A DNA stretch of 14,551 bases. Origin: JAZTZP01 sp045637525. Its GTDB lineage: Bacteria > Bacillota > Clostridia > UBA1381. Made by a program: the position numbers and the translations under genes. This document shows, piece after piece, positions 1 to 6,558 of the stretch. Every line of letters begins with the position of its first letter. Position 1 is the stretch's first letter. The notes below the pieces were generated by a model, which was given only the letters and a program-made list of their open reading frames with translations, was not told where the DNA came from and did no database searches. The stretch covers positions 1 through 14,551 of the forward strand of contig JAZTZP010000022.1 in NCBI GenBank assembly GCA_045637525.1. Direction: 5' to 3'.

Positions 1-5
1 GAAAC

Positions 6-99
6 CTGTCGCATAGCGACAGATTTCACCCATGCTTTGCATGGATTTCACTCACACGAAGTGTGAATTTCACATTTTGCTGAAAGCAAAATATTTCAC
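6..99. repeat. ATTTCAC-linked hairpin array, left copy
   Basis: Four perfect short hairpins are strung together by the same 7-mer. Stems: CTGTCGC/GCGACAG (6-22, loop ATA), CCATGC/GCATGG (30-44, loop TTT), TCACAC/GTGTGA (52-66, loop GAA) and ATTTTGC/GCAAAAT (74-92). The linker ATTTCAC follows each one at 23-29, 45-51, 67-73 and 93-99. The same four hairpins in the same order occur on the opposite strand at 14170-14265. The array may continue left of the window. No coding sense is visible. Its function is unknown; it resembles REP/BIME-like palindrome clusters in general plan, but I do not recognise the family. Confidence 0.9.
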
Positions 100-100
100 T

Positions 101-137
101 ATTATAGTTTAGAGGCGAACAGCCTATAAACTATAAT
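101..137. repeat. Long AT-rich hairpin upstream of the epimerase operon
   Basis: An 11-bp perfect stem ATTATAGTTTA (101-111) / TAAACTATAAT (127-137) encloses a second stem AGGC/GCCT (113-116/122-125). The right arm contains TATAAT (132-137), which could serve as a -10 box for the downstream operon, but no good -35 is seen 17 bp upstream. The core TTATAGTTTAG recurs at 14070-14082 and, with one change, at 14400-14411, so this may be part of another dispersed repeat. It lacks a T-tract for a clear terminator on the + strand. Confidence 0.6.
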
Positions 138-174
138 TTAATAGGTAATTTAAGAAAGAAAGGTGAATAAAGAA

Positions 175-1047
175 ATGAATAAAATAGGAATCTTCATTAA
201 TTTTTGGGAAAACAGCTGGACAGTTGATTATTTCAAATACATAAAAAAAGCGGCAGAAATAGGCTTTGACGTTCTTGAATTTCAGGCACAGCCGTTGATT
301 GAGTTTTCGGATGCAAAGCTTAAAGAAATTAAAAGCTGTGCCGATGAATACGGAATTGAACTCACATACAGCCTCGGTCTTGACAAAAAGTATGATATAT
401 CATCATATGATGAAAGCACAAGAAACGGCGGAATCAAATATCTCGGCAAGATTATGGATCAGGTGCATAAAATGGACGGAAAAATCATATCGGGAGTCAG
501 TTATGCCGGCTGGGGTGTTCCGGGCTATGAATTTGAAAAGGAAAAGCTTTTGGAAAACAGTATAAACGCTATGAAAATATTGAGTAAAAAAGCCGAAGAC
601 TACGGCATAACATACGGAATAGAGGCGGTAAACCGCTTTGAGGGCGTTATAATCAATACAGCAAAAGAAGCTGTAAGCTACGTTGACGCAGTCGGTAGCA
701 AAAACGTCGGCGTTCTGCTCGACACATATCATATGAACATAGAAGAAAATAACATAGGTGAAGCAATAAGATATACGGGCAATAAGCTTGTAGGCTTCCA
801 CACAGGCGAAAACAACAGAACCGCTCCCGGAAGAGGACACCTTGACTGGGACGAAATATTCGGAGCTTTAAAGGACATTGATTATCAGGGCAGAATTGTA
901 AGCGAACCGTTTATAAAGATGGGCGGCGAGGTCGGACGTGACATCTATGTATGGAGAAATCTGCACGACGATGTTTCAGAAAGCTTTATCGACAGTGAAG
1001 CAAAGCATCTTCTTCAATTTACAAAAAATCATTTAAGAAAGGACTAA
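175..1047 (+). CDS. D-psicose (D-allulose) 3-epimerase-type ketose epimerase
   Basis: A 290-residue TIM-barrel sugar isomerase/epimerase (AP-endonuclease-2 superfamily). The family interconverts ketoses at C3 (D-fructose/D-psicose, D-tagatose/D-sorbose) with a Mn/Co ion in the cytoplasm. Using the ATG at 175, metal ligands fall at E150, D183, H209 and E244, and substrate residues at E156, H186 and R215, the same numbers known for characterised D-psicose 3-epimerases; motifs are GIEAVNRFE, LLDTYHMN, GFHTGENNR and SEPF. This numbering supports ATG 175 over the upstream GTG at 163, which has no spaced ribosome binding site; AAGAAAGG ends 11 nt before ATG 175. It is followed 5 nt later by a GHL6-type hydrolase gene, so the two form an operon. 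Exact substrate (psicose, tagatose or another ketose) cannot be fixed from sequence. Confidence 0.9.
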   Translation: MNKIGIFINFWENSWTVDYFKYIKKAAEIGFDVLEFQAQPLIEFSDAKLKEIKSCADEYGIELTYSLGLDKKYDISSYDESTRNGGIKYLGKIMDQVHKMDGKIISGVSYAGWGVPGYEFEKEKLLENSINAMKILSKKAEDYGITYGIEAVNRFEGVIINTAKEAVSYVDAVGSKNVGVLLDTYHMNIEENNIGEAIRYTGNKLVGFHTGENNRTAPGRGHLDWDEIFGALKDIDYQGRIVSEPFIKMGGEVGRDIYVWRNLHDDVSESFIDSEAKHLLQFTKNHLRKD

Positions 1048-1052
1048 CCACC

Positions 1053-2972
1053 ATGAAAAAAAGAGTAAATTCATTTTTCGGAGTGCATTTTGATTTTCAT
1101 GCAATGCCGGGGCAAACAGTAGGTGAGGACTGCAGACCGGAGGTTATTGCAGATTTTCTCGACAGAGTAAAACCCGATTACGTACAATGTGATACAAAAG
1201 GTCATCCCGGTCTTTCCTCATACCCTACAAAAGCCGGAACTCAGGCAGATGTAATTTTAAAAGATGTCCTTAAAATGTGGCGAGACTTAACAAAAGAAAG
1301 AGACATTGCGCTTTTTGGTCATCATTCGGGACTGTTTGACCAAAAAGCAGCAGCTCTTCACCCCGATTGGGCTGTAAAAGACGAAAACGGAAATATAAGC
1401 GACTCTCATATGTCGGTATTCAGCCCGTACGCGGATGAGCTTTTAATTCCGCAGCTAAAAGAGCTTGCCATAGATTATGACCTTAACGGTGCCTGGGTAG
1501 ATGGCGAATGCTGGGCAACATATGTAGATTACAGCGAATATGCCGTAAAAGCTTATCGTGAAGAGCATAAAAAAGAACCGCCCAAATCAGCGGATGAAAA
1601 TTATGAAGAGTACAGGGAATTCTGCCGACAAGGCTTCCTTCGCTATGTCGCTCACTACATAGAAGAAATCAAAAAAATAAAACCCGACTTTGAGATAACA
1701 AGCAATTGGATGTACTCCGCATTCATGCCGGAAAAAGCAAGCGTTAAACCGGATTTTCTTTCGGGAGACTACGCTTCAACAAATTCCGTTGAAACCGCAC
1801 GTCACGCTGCAAGATGCCTTGCAGCAAGAAGTATTCCATGGGATCTCATGGCATGGGGACAAAACGCCATTCCCGGAAGCTTTACAACCTCCAACAGAAG
1901 TACTAAAGAATATGAACAATACTGTCAGGAAGCGGCCGTTGTTATTTCGATCGGCGGCGGATTTGAGTTTTTCAATATCATGTACGGAGGCGGCGGAACA
2001 ATTCAGCCGTGGGCAGTTCCGTTATGGGAAAAGGTTGCGACATTCTGTCGGGAACGTGAATTCTGCCATAAATCGGAGTTTGTTCATCAGGTCGGCATTA
2101 TATATCCGTTCGAGCGAAACGGTCGTGAGGATGCAAACCTTTACTCAGATACTCTGGATTGTTATACTGCACTGTGTTCGTGGAATAACTGTATGCTCAA
2201 CTGCGGTTTTTCAACCGAGGTTATTTTTGAAAGTGAGCCGGGCAATCTTAATGATTATCCCGTAATTGTATTACCGGTGGCGAAAAACCTTTCAGCCGAA
2301 AGCGTAAAGCTTTTTGAAAAATATGTCGAAAACGGCGGAAGACTCCTTGTAGACCTCGGCTCAGCAGAATACTTTACACACTTTGCCGGCATTACAAAAT
2401 CCGAAATAAATAAAAAGCTGATATTCATAGAAGGAAATAATGCATTAGCGGCAGCCCAAACCGACTTTTCGTCATTTAACGGTGAATTTGACGTTTCAGG
2501 CTTCGGCTATAACAGCAATTACTTTACAGACGAAAAATTCCCTGTTGCCATCCGGACAAATATCGGTAAAGGCAGTATTGTTTTTATGTGCATAAACTTT
2601 GCAGATACATATAAAAACAACGTAACAACCGCCATAAAAGACTTTATGCGAAACGTACTGAATGCAACTGATTTCAAACCCGTTGCCGAAATAAGCGGAA
2701 GCAGCTTTGCAGAGCTCAGTATAATGAAAAAAGACGGTAAACTGCTTATAAATGTAGTAAATACAGCAGGTCAGAGCGGACTTGAAAATGTAAGAGGATA
2801 TAACGAAGTACCCAAAATCGGCCCGATAAAAGTAAAAGTCAGAGCAGATAATATAAAGAAAATAGTAAAAATGCCGAAAAATGAAAATCTTGAATTCAGC
2901 TATAAAAACGGCTATGCAGAATTTAACCTCGGCATCGTTCATATTCACACAGCCGCAGTAATAGAATTCTGA
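1053..2972 (+). CDS. Putative glycoside hydrolase, GHL6-type with beta-galactosidase-trimerisation-like domain
   Basis: A 639-residue protein without a signal peptide, so probably cytoplasmic. Residues 1 to about 330 look like a TIM-barrel hydrolase of the 'hypothetical glycosyl hydrolase 6' kind: DFHAMPGQ near 14-21, YVQCDTKGHPG near 43-53, HPDWAVKD near 103-110, then GAWVDGECW at 146-154, where D150 and E152 are candidate acid residues. Residues about 345-470 match the class-I-amidotransferase-like domain seen in GH42 trimerisation regions (VGIIYPFERNG, YPVIVLP, YVENGGRLLVDLG). A beta-rich tail follows. The start lies 5 nt after the epimerase stop, with its ribosome binding site (AAGAAAGGA) inside the end of that gene, so the two are translationally close. 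The substrate is unknown; co-operonic epimerase suggests release of a ketose or rare sugar, which is inference. Confidence 0.75.
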   Translation: MKKRVNSFFGVHFDFHAMPGQTVGEDCRPEVIADFLDRVKPDYVQCDTKGHPGLSSYPTKAGTQADVILKDVLKMWRDLTKERDIALFGHHSGLFDQKAAALHPDWAVKDENGNISDSHMSVFSPYADELLIPQLKELAIDYDLNGAWVDGECWATYVDYSEYAVKAYREEHKKEPPKSADENYEEYREFCRQGFLRYVAHYIEEIKKIKPDFEITSNWMYSAFMPEKASVKPDFLSGDYASTNSVETARHAARCLAARSIPWDLMAWGQNAIPGSFTTSNRSTKEYEQYCQEAAVVISIGGGFEFFNIMYGGGGTIQPWAVPLWEKVATFCREREFCHKSEFVHQVGIIYPFERNGREDANLYSDTLDCYTALCSWNNCMLNCGFSTEVIFESEPGNLNDYPVIVLPVAKNLSAESVKLFEKYVENGGRLLVDLGSAEYFTHFAGITKSEINKKLIFIEGNNALAAAQTDFSSFNGEFDVSGFGYNSNYFTDEKFPVAIRTNIGKGSIVFMCINFADTYKNNVTTAIKDFMRNVLNATDFKPVAEISGSSFAELSIMKKDGKLLINVVNTAGQSGLENVRGYNEVPKIGPIKVKVRADNIKKIVKMPKNENLEFSYKNGYAEFNLGIVHIHTAAVIEF

Positions 2973-3011
2973 AAAATCACACAAAAAAACAAAGCCCTCA
3001 AACCGGAGCTC

Positions 3012-3056
3012 AGCGACAAAAAACTGCAGTCATTCCCGCAGTTTTTTGTCGCTTTT
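3012..3056 (+). terminator. Intrinsic terminator between the GHL6 gene and the convergent araC gene
   Basis: A perfect 16-bp stem AGCGACAAAAAACTGC (3012-3027) / GCAGTTTTTTGTCGCT (3038-3053) followed by TTTT. It ends the epimerase/hydrolase operon. The last codons and stop of the convergent AraC gene lie inside this structure: its stop codon (3030-3032) sits in the loop. On the minus strand the T-tract after the stem is poor, so termination from that side is less certain. Confidence 0.85.
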
Positions 3057-3827
3057 CTTCAGATACTCAGACGGAGAAACGCCGGTTTTTTCTTTAAACT
3101 TATTGGAAAAATAATGAATAGATGAAAAACCGCACATCCGTGCCGTTTGTGTAACCGATATATGATTATATTCTAAAAGTGAAATTGCTTTCTCAATCCT
3201 GGCGTTTAATAAATCATCAATAGGCGAGCTTGAATAAAACATATTATATAAGGTACAAAACCGACTTTCAGAATAATTTGAACGTCTTGCAAGATCTTTT
3301 AATGTAATTTTATCTTCAATATGACTAAACATATAATTCCGGATGCTGTCTATAACCGAAAAAGCCGGATGCATGCTTTTAAGTGATAATTCATATTGCC
3401 TGCCGAGATTTATGAGCATATCCGTAATAATTGCGGAAATTTTACTTTCATATGCAGTATGCTTTAAAACAAGCTCTGTTGAAATCTTATTTATGTACGG
3501 AAATATAATACTGTGATCGCTTATGTAAAAAGGCGTATTAAGAGGCAGATTAAAATCTTCAATAATCCCCTGAGCCTCTTCGCCCTTAAAAAAAATCCAG
3601 TCATTAATAAACCCCTCTTTTAAGCTTCCATGCTCAGCTACATCAAACGGGGGATTTATAATATAATGAAACTTTTCACCGGTAAGAATACGTCCGTCTT
3701 TTTTGTATATAAAAGACGTTTTAAAAAACATAAGCAAAAAACAATCCTCATCACCGCTTCGGATATAATAATGATCCTTTGAATGGCTTGTTTGCGTATC
3801 ACAATGCTTACAACATATCTTACTCAT
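3030..3827 (-). CDS. AraC-family transcriptional regulator
   Basis: 265 residues. The C-terminal part (about 158-258) is a double helix-turn-helix AraC domain: ITLKDLARRSNYSESRF for the first HTH and ISVTQTARMCGFSSIHYFSNKFK for the second, ending in GVSPSEYLKK. The N-terminal 150 residues look like a cupin-type effector-sensing domain. Cys5, Cys6 and Cys9 near the start (CCKHC) are unusual and could be a metal or redox site, but this is only a suggestion. The ATG is preceded by GGGGTGAT with 9 nt spacing. It is convergent with the epimerase/hydrolase operon and is the nearest candidate regulator of it. Effector unknown. Confidence 0.9.
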   Translation of the reverse strand: MSKICCKHCDTQTSHSKDHYYIRSGDEDCFLLMFFKTSFIYKKDGRILTGEKFHYIINPPFDVAEHGSLKEGFINDWIFFKGEEAQGIIEDFNLPLNTPFYISDHSIIFPYINKISTELVLKHTAYESKISAIITDMLINLGRQYELSLKSMHPAFSVIDSIRNYMFSHIEDKITLKDLARRSNYSESRFCTLYNMFYSSSPIDDLLNARIEKAISLLEYNHISVTQTARMCGFSSIHYFSNKFKEKTGVSPSEYLKKSDKKLRE

Positions 3828-3857
3828 ATAAAATCACCCCTTTTCGGTATTTATTTG

Positions 3858-3886
3858 ATTATAACATACATCAAATGAAAAATCAA
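3858..3886 (-). promoter_or_regulatory. Vegetative promoter for the araC-type gene at 3030-3827
   Basis: Read on the minus strand: -35 TTGATT (3881-3886), 17-bp spacer, -10 TATAAT (3858-3863). The predicted start is about 20-25 nt upstream of the ATG at 3827. Its spacing and match are typical of the main sigma factor. Confidence 0.75.
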
Positions 3887-3935
3887 TATTTTCTTTAAAC
3901 AATTCATAAGTTATAGTTTGTCGGGGAAATCAAAA

Positions 3936-4817
3936 TTACTGCTGTTTTTTATCGCAAATCTCACTCATGAGCGCACTTCCTAAAATCATCACCGCTCCGA
4001 TTATATTAAACATCGACATAGTCTCATCTAATATAAGCCACGATAATACTATCGCCGCAACCGGGTCTATATAGCTGAAAATCGCCGCAGTCTGTGCCTT
4101 AAGTCCGCCCAAAGCCCCGAAATACAGCATATATGCAATTCCGGTATGTACTACTCCGACTAAAATTAACAGTGCCGTAATTTTCGGCGTAAACACAAGC
4201 TCTGATATATTTTCGGTAAACAATATGTAAACGAAAACCACAACCGCCGAAACTCCAAGCTGTATAACAGTCTTATCATACGCCCCTATACCGCTTATCT
4301 TTTTATTAATCAAAACAACAGTTGCATAAAATACCGCAGCGCATATTCCGAACAAAATTCCCGTCATCTCTGAAATCTCCGGCAGTCCGACATCTAAAAC
4401 TCCCGATACGCATACCATTCCGCTAAGCGCCACCGCCACACATATTGCCTTTACAGCAGTAATCCTCTCACGCATAAAAATCGGCGAAACTATAATTATA
4501 AACACCGGTGCAAGGTAATAACATAAAGTAGCCGTTGCAACGGTAGTATACCTATACGCCTCAAAAAGCAATACCCAGTTAATTCCAAGCGCCGCACCCG
4601 ATAAAATCAGAAACAAAATATTTTTCTTAACCGCCTCAAAATCCGGTTTTCTTTTCCGGACAAGCATAAATAAAATCAAAAAAATCATTCCGACAATCCC
4701 GCGTGCAAAAGCCACAACACTCGACGGAAGCGGTATGTACCGTACAAAAACACCTATTGTTCCGAATATAAGCATCGATAAAATAAGCTGTATCTTTTCA
4801 TTAAATATATTTTTCAT
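3936..4817 (-). CDS. EamA/DMT-superfamily transporter (RhaT/RarD-like)
   Basis: 293 residues with about ten hydrophobic segments (roughly 9-28, 33-54, 67-86, 90-112, 121-141, 150-171, 181-203, 212-233, 243-263, 266-286), arranged as two five-helix EamA repeats. Each repeat ends in a family-like motif: YLAPVFIIIVSPIFMRERIT and YIDPVAAIVLSWLILDETMS, where a P residue and an E residue occupy matching places. The family exports or imports small metabolites such as amino acids or sugars; the substrate cannot be predicted. It sits between araC and hicAB with its own promoter, so it is probably monocistronic. The start ATG has GGGAGGA 13 nt upstream, longer than usual. Confidence 0.9.
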   Translation of the reverse strand: MKNIFNEKIQLILSMLIFGTIGVFVRYIPLPSSVVAFARGIVGMIFLILFMLVRKRKPDFEAVKKNILFLILSGAALGINWVLLFEAYRYTTVATATLCYYLAPVFIIIVSPIFMRERITAVKAICVAVALSGMVCVSGVLDVGLPEISEMTGILFGICAAVFYATVVLINKKISGIGAYDKTVIQLGVSAVVVFVYILFTENISELVFTPKITALLILVGVVHTGIAYMLYFGALGGLKAQTAAIFSYIDPVAAIVLSWLILDETMSMFNIIGAVMILGSALMSEICDKKQQ

Positions 4818-4843
4818 AAATCCTGTTCACTCCTCCCTGCATA

Positions 4844-4872
4844 ATTATACCAAAAAAATTTTAAGAAATCAA
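4844..4872 (-). promoter_or_regulatory. Vegetative promoter for the EamA transporter gene
   Basis: On the minus strand: -35 TTGATT (4867-4872), 17-bp spacer, -10 TATAAT (4844-4849). The expected transcription start (about 4837-4839) coincides with the Shine-Dalgarno GGGAGGA (4831-4837), so the message would begin at or in its ribosome binding site. Confidence 0.75.
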
Positions 4873-4904
4873 TAGTTTTATTAAAATTCCGAAAAATTTT
4901 TGAT

Positions 4905-4938
4905 TGAAAAATCCGCACTCAAAAATCTGAATGCGGAT
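4905..4938 (-). terminator. Intrinsic terminator of hicAB
   Basis: On the minus strand an 11-bp stem with one G-T pair (4928-4938 with 4911-4921, 6-nt loop), followed by TTTTTC. It begins 5 nt past the hicB stop codon and separates hicAB from the transporter gene. Confidence 0.85.
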
Positions 4939-4943
4939 AAAGC

Positions 4944-5336
4944 TTATTTGTTTACAATATTTTCTATCAAAGCATTTTGCAAGGTCTGAGAAAAATTCAC
5001 ATTGTTTCTGACAGCCAGAATATCAAGCCATTTGGGAATAGTTAAAGTTTTTTTCACGGACTGATTATTCATTTTCTTTAAATATTCAATCTCATCAAAT
5101 TCTATCATAACTACACAACTGTTTTCATCAATTTCATTCTTATTTATTTTTAAACTTTCAGGATAACTGAACCCTTCCTCTGTTTCTAAATATAATCCTA
5201 AAGCCTCAGTTGCCATTTCATATGCTTCTTCAAATGTATTTCCCTGTGTAACACATCCGGGCAATCCGGGAAATTCTACCCAAAATCCACCATCCTCTTC
5301 GTGAAAAATTGCAGGATAAAAATGTTTATTCATCAT
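4944..5336 (-). CDS. hicB: HicB-family antitoxin
   Basis: 130 residues, or 129 if the second ATG (5333) is used; the latter is better spaced (7 nt) from AGGAGG at 5341-5346. The N-terminal part has the HicB partial RNase-H-like fold: YPAIFHEEDGGFWVEFPGLPGCVTQG, then FEEAYEMATEALGLYL. Residues about 94-128 (KKTLTIPKWLDILA, NFSQTLQNALIENI) look like a ribbon-helix-helix DNA-binding domain, so the protein should both neutralise HicA and repress the operon. It lies 10 nt downstream of hicA, the usual hicA-hicB order. Confidence 0.93.
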   Translation of the reverse strand: MMNKHFYPAIFHEEDGGFWVEFPGLPGCVTQGNTFEEAYEMATEALGLYLETEEGFSYPESLKINKNEIDENSCVVMIEFDEIEYLKKMNNQSVKKTLTIPKWLDILAVRNNVNFSQTLQNALIENIVNK

Positions 5337-5346
5337 AATTCCTCCT

Positions 5347-5535
5347 CTATTTTATGCCGGCTTGTTTTAATATAGTTTGTTCAAGCCCTTTTTTTAATTC
5401 TTTATTATGATATGGCACTATAACAGTTTTATTCAAATCTTTATTATATAATTTCTTATGTGAACCGTTTTGTGAAATTTCAATATATCCATATTGATTT
5501 AACAAACGCACCATTTCTTTTGGTGTCATTGGCAT
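5347..5535 (-). CDS. hicA: HicA-family mRNA interferase toxin
   Basis: 62 residues from the ATG at 5535, typical for HicA. This start has AAGGAG 10 nt upstream and gives the family N-terminus MPMTPKEMVRLL; an in-frame TTG at 5541 lies too close to that site. HicA is a small dsRBD-like ribonuclease that cleaves mRNA; the catalytic histidine is H26 in the motif QNGSHKKL, and the C-terminus LKKGLEQTILKQAG is characteristic. It appears intact. It is the first gene of the operon with hicB. Confidence 0.94.
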   Translation of the reverse strand: MPMTPKEMVRLLNQYGYIEISQNGSHKKLYNKDLNKTVIVPYHNKELKKGLEQTILKQAGIK

Positions 5536-5568
5536 AGTCAATTAACTCCTTAGCTATAGTATGTATAT

Positions 5569-5597
5569 ATTATACCACGTATTAATACGTATGTCAA
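5569..5597 (-). promoter_or_regulatory. hicAB promoter with palindromic operator in the spacer
   Basis: On the minus strand: consensus -35 TTGACA (5592-5597), 17-bp spacer, consensus -10 TATAAT (5569-5574). The spacer holds the perfect 14-bp palindrome ACGTATTAATACGT (5577-5590). A palindrome filling the spacer is well placed for repression by the ribbon-helix-helix domain of HicB. Confidence 0.8.
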
Positions 5598-5625
5598 CAC
5601 TTTTTTAATACTTTTTTCAGAAAGC

Positions 5626-5654
5626 TTGACAAAACACATCTGTCGGAATATAAT
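5626..5654 (+). promoter_or_regulatory. Consensus promoter of the decayed VWA locus
   Basis: TTGACA (5626-5631), 17-bp spacer, TATAAT (5649-5654), a full consensus match. It faces away from hicAB. The transcript would contain the 25-codon leader ORF, the terminator at 5764-5813 and then the VWA pseudogene. Confidence 0.8.
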
Positions 5655-5705
5655 ATAAAGTGTATAAATCAGAAATTCAGTATGTACAGATTGTGAGGTA
5701 AATAT

Positions 5706-5783
5706 ATGCCGTTACAAATTAAAAGTCTCCCGTCAAGCGACCATTTTAATATTAAAATAGAGTATAATGTGATTGTAAGGTAA
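5706..5783 (+). CDS. Short leader ORF (25 codons)
   Basis: An ATG preceded by GTGAGGT at a workable distance opens a 25-codon frame beginning MPLQIKSLPSS and ending IEYNVIVR. Its stop codon TAA (5781-5783) lies in the top of the terminator hairpin that follows. The composition is Ile-rich (five Ile) but no run of one amino acid suggests a classical attenuation peptide. It could be a leader peptide, a small protein, or a remnant of a larger gene. I do not recognise it. Confidence 0.35.
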   Translation: MPLQIKSLPSSDHFNIKIEYNVIVR

Positions 5784-5813
5784 AAAAACCTACACAATCA
5801 CATTATTTTTTTT
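5764..5813 (+). terminator. Intrinsic terminator/attenuator ahead of the VWA gene
   Basis: A 13-bp stem (5764-5776 with 5794-5806) with an inner AGGT/ACCT stem (5778-5781/5788-5791) and an A6 loop, followed directly by eight T. It ends one base before the GGAGG (5814-5818) of the VWA gene. Position between promoter and gene suggests attenuation, or termination of the short upstream ORF. Confidence 0.8.
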
Positions 5814-5827
5814 GGAGGTACTTAAGA

Positions 5828-6207
5828 ATGGAAAAAAATATCAAAAACGGTGTTACAGAATTAGTGTTCATTCTCGACAGAAGCGGATCAATGTCAGGTT
5901 TAGAGCTTGATACAATCGGCGGATTTAATGCGATGATTGAGAAACAGAAAAATCAAGACGGCGAATGTTACGTATCAACGGTATTATTCGATAATGTGTC
6001 TGAGTATTGCACGACAGAGTAAAGCTTGCAGATATAAAGCCGATGACAGACAGAGAGTATACAGTTTGCGGAAGCACGGCACTGATTTATGCTTTAGGCG
6101 GTGCAATTCATCATATTGGAAATATTCATAAATATGCCAGAGCTGAAGATGTTCCGGAACACACAGTATTTGTAATCACTCAAATTTCGAGTTTTTCGTC
6201 AGTATGA
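5828..6207 (+). pseudogene. VWA (von Willebrand factor A) domain protein, frameshifted and truncated
   Basis: The ATG has GGAGG 9 nt upstream. The first 58 or so codons encode a VWA domain with the MIDAS motif DRSGSMSG (D17, S19, S21). At about 6004 one base is missing: adding a G in GAG-TA joins the first frame, which otherwise stops at 6022, to a second frame reading LHDRVKLADIKPMT and CGSTALIYALGGAIHHIG and ending VPEHTVFVIT. After about 6175 similarity to the usual VWA continuation (TTDGMENAS-like) is lost, and the frame stops at 6207. The intact family is about 200-240 residues with roles unknown to me in this setting. Two independent lesions argue for a true pseudogene. Confidence 0.85.
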
Positions 6208-6253
6208 TATGCCTGTTTATCACTTTTTTTGCAAGTGGTAAAAAACAGCATAG

Positions 6254-6418
6254 GTATGCAATTTGTGTGATATAACTTATGACGGTAACATCCATCTGCG
6301 GCTTTGGTCAAGCAAATCAACATTTGCAGAAGCACCGATACCTGATATTTAGGAGGCTTTAAGGAATACAAACTTTGAAAGAACCTATACTAAAGAGGAT
6401 ATGCTGGTGGGAAAATAA
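6254..6418 (+). pseudogene. Unidentified coding-like remnant
   Basis: One frame of this stretch reads as protein-like sequence: CDITYDGNIHLRLW, then STFAEAPIPDI, a TAG stop at 6350-6352, then EALRNTNFERTYTKEDMLVG and a TAA at 6416-6418. Composition and the low number of stops suggest the eroded 3' end of a gene, but it has no start or ribosome binding site and I cannot name the family. It does not look like the missing end of the VWA gene. It may have been joined to it by a deletion. Confidence 0.3.
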
Positions 6419-6475
6419 AAAAGTCACTATCGTGACTGTCGTTCGCACAGCTCACTTCCATAAGTAGACTTTTTT
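6417..6475. repeat. Composite hairpin with AAAAAAGTC/GACTTTTTT arms
   Basis: Outer arms AAAAAAGTC (6417-6425) and GACTTTTTT (6467-6475) enclose GTCAC-TATC-GTGAC (6423-6436) and a weaker CTGT/ACAG hairpin (6436-6450). The outer arm ends in T6, so it could terminate transcription from the left. The multi-hairpin plan recalls the arrays at the window ends, but no constant linker is seen. Confidence 0.55.
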
Positions 6476-6480
6476 GTAAT

Positions 6481-6512
6481 TTAGAAAATTGCAAAACCAC
6501 GCAATTTCCTAA
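6481..6512. repeat. Inverted repeat in the convergent gap
   Basis: TTAGAAAATTGC (6481-6492) and GCAATTTCCTAA (6501-6512) pair over 12 bp with one mismatch (a G-T pair if read on the minus strand), loop of 8. It lies between the composite hairpin and the araC terminator. Confidence 0.6.
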
Positions 6513-6520
6513 AAGATAAG

Positions 6521-6558
6521 AAAATGCTCGCTTATATTTGATATAAGTGAGCATTTTT
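6521..6558 (-). terminator. Intrinsic terminator of the araC gene at 6532-7356
   Basis: A 17-bp stem (6521-6537 with 6541-6557, one G-T pair, 3-nt loop) with A/T ends giving a T-tract on either strand. The last codons of the AraC gene (NAHLYQI) and its stop lie inside the stem. It probably works in both directions. Confidence 0.8.

Noticed and set aside
6..99. CRISPR array (constant short repeats with variable spacers)
   Set aside because: The constant part is only 7 bp and each variable part is itself a palindrome of 15-19 bp. CRISPR repeats are 23 bp or longer, spacers are not palindromic, and no cas gene is present.
403..840. Minus-strand open frame of 145 codons inside the epimerase gene
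   Set aside because: It is antisense to a gene with all catalytic residues in place, has a Cys/Phe/Tyr-rich composition typical of a shadow frame, and no ribosome binding site.
2496..2984. Minus-strand open frame of 162 codons inside the GHL6 gene
   Set aside because: Aromatic- and Cys-rich shadow of the real gene, with no recognisable domain.
5655..5813. T-box or other tRNA-sensing leader before the VWA gene
   Set aside because: No T-box motif, specifier stem or antiterminator is visible; only one terminator hairpin and a short ORF.
6180..6371. Minus-strand frame of 63 codons in the VWA/araC gap
   Set aside because: No ribosome binding site, no family resemblance, and it overlaps the plus-strand remnants.
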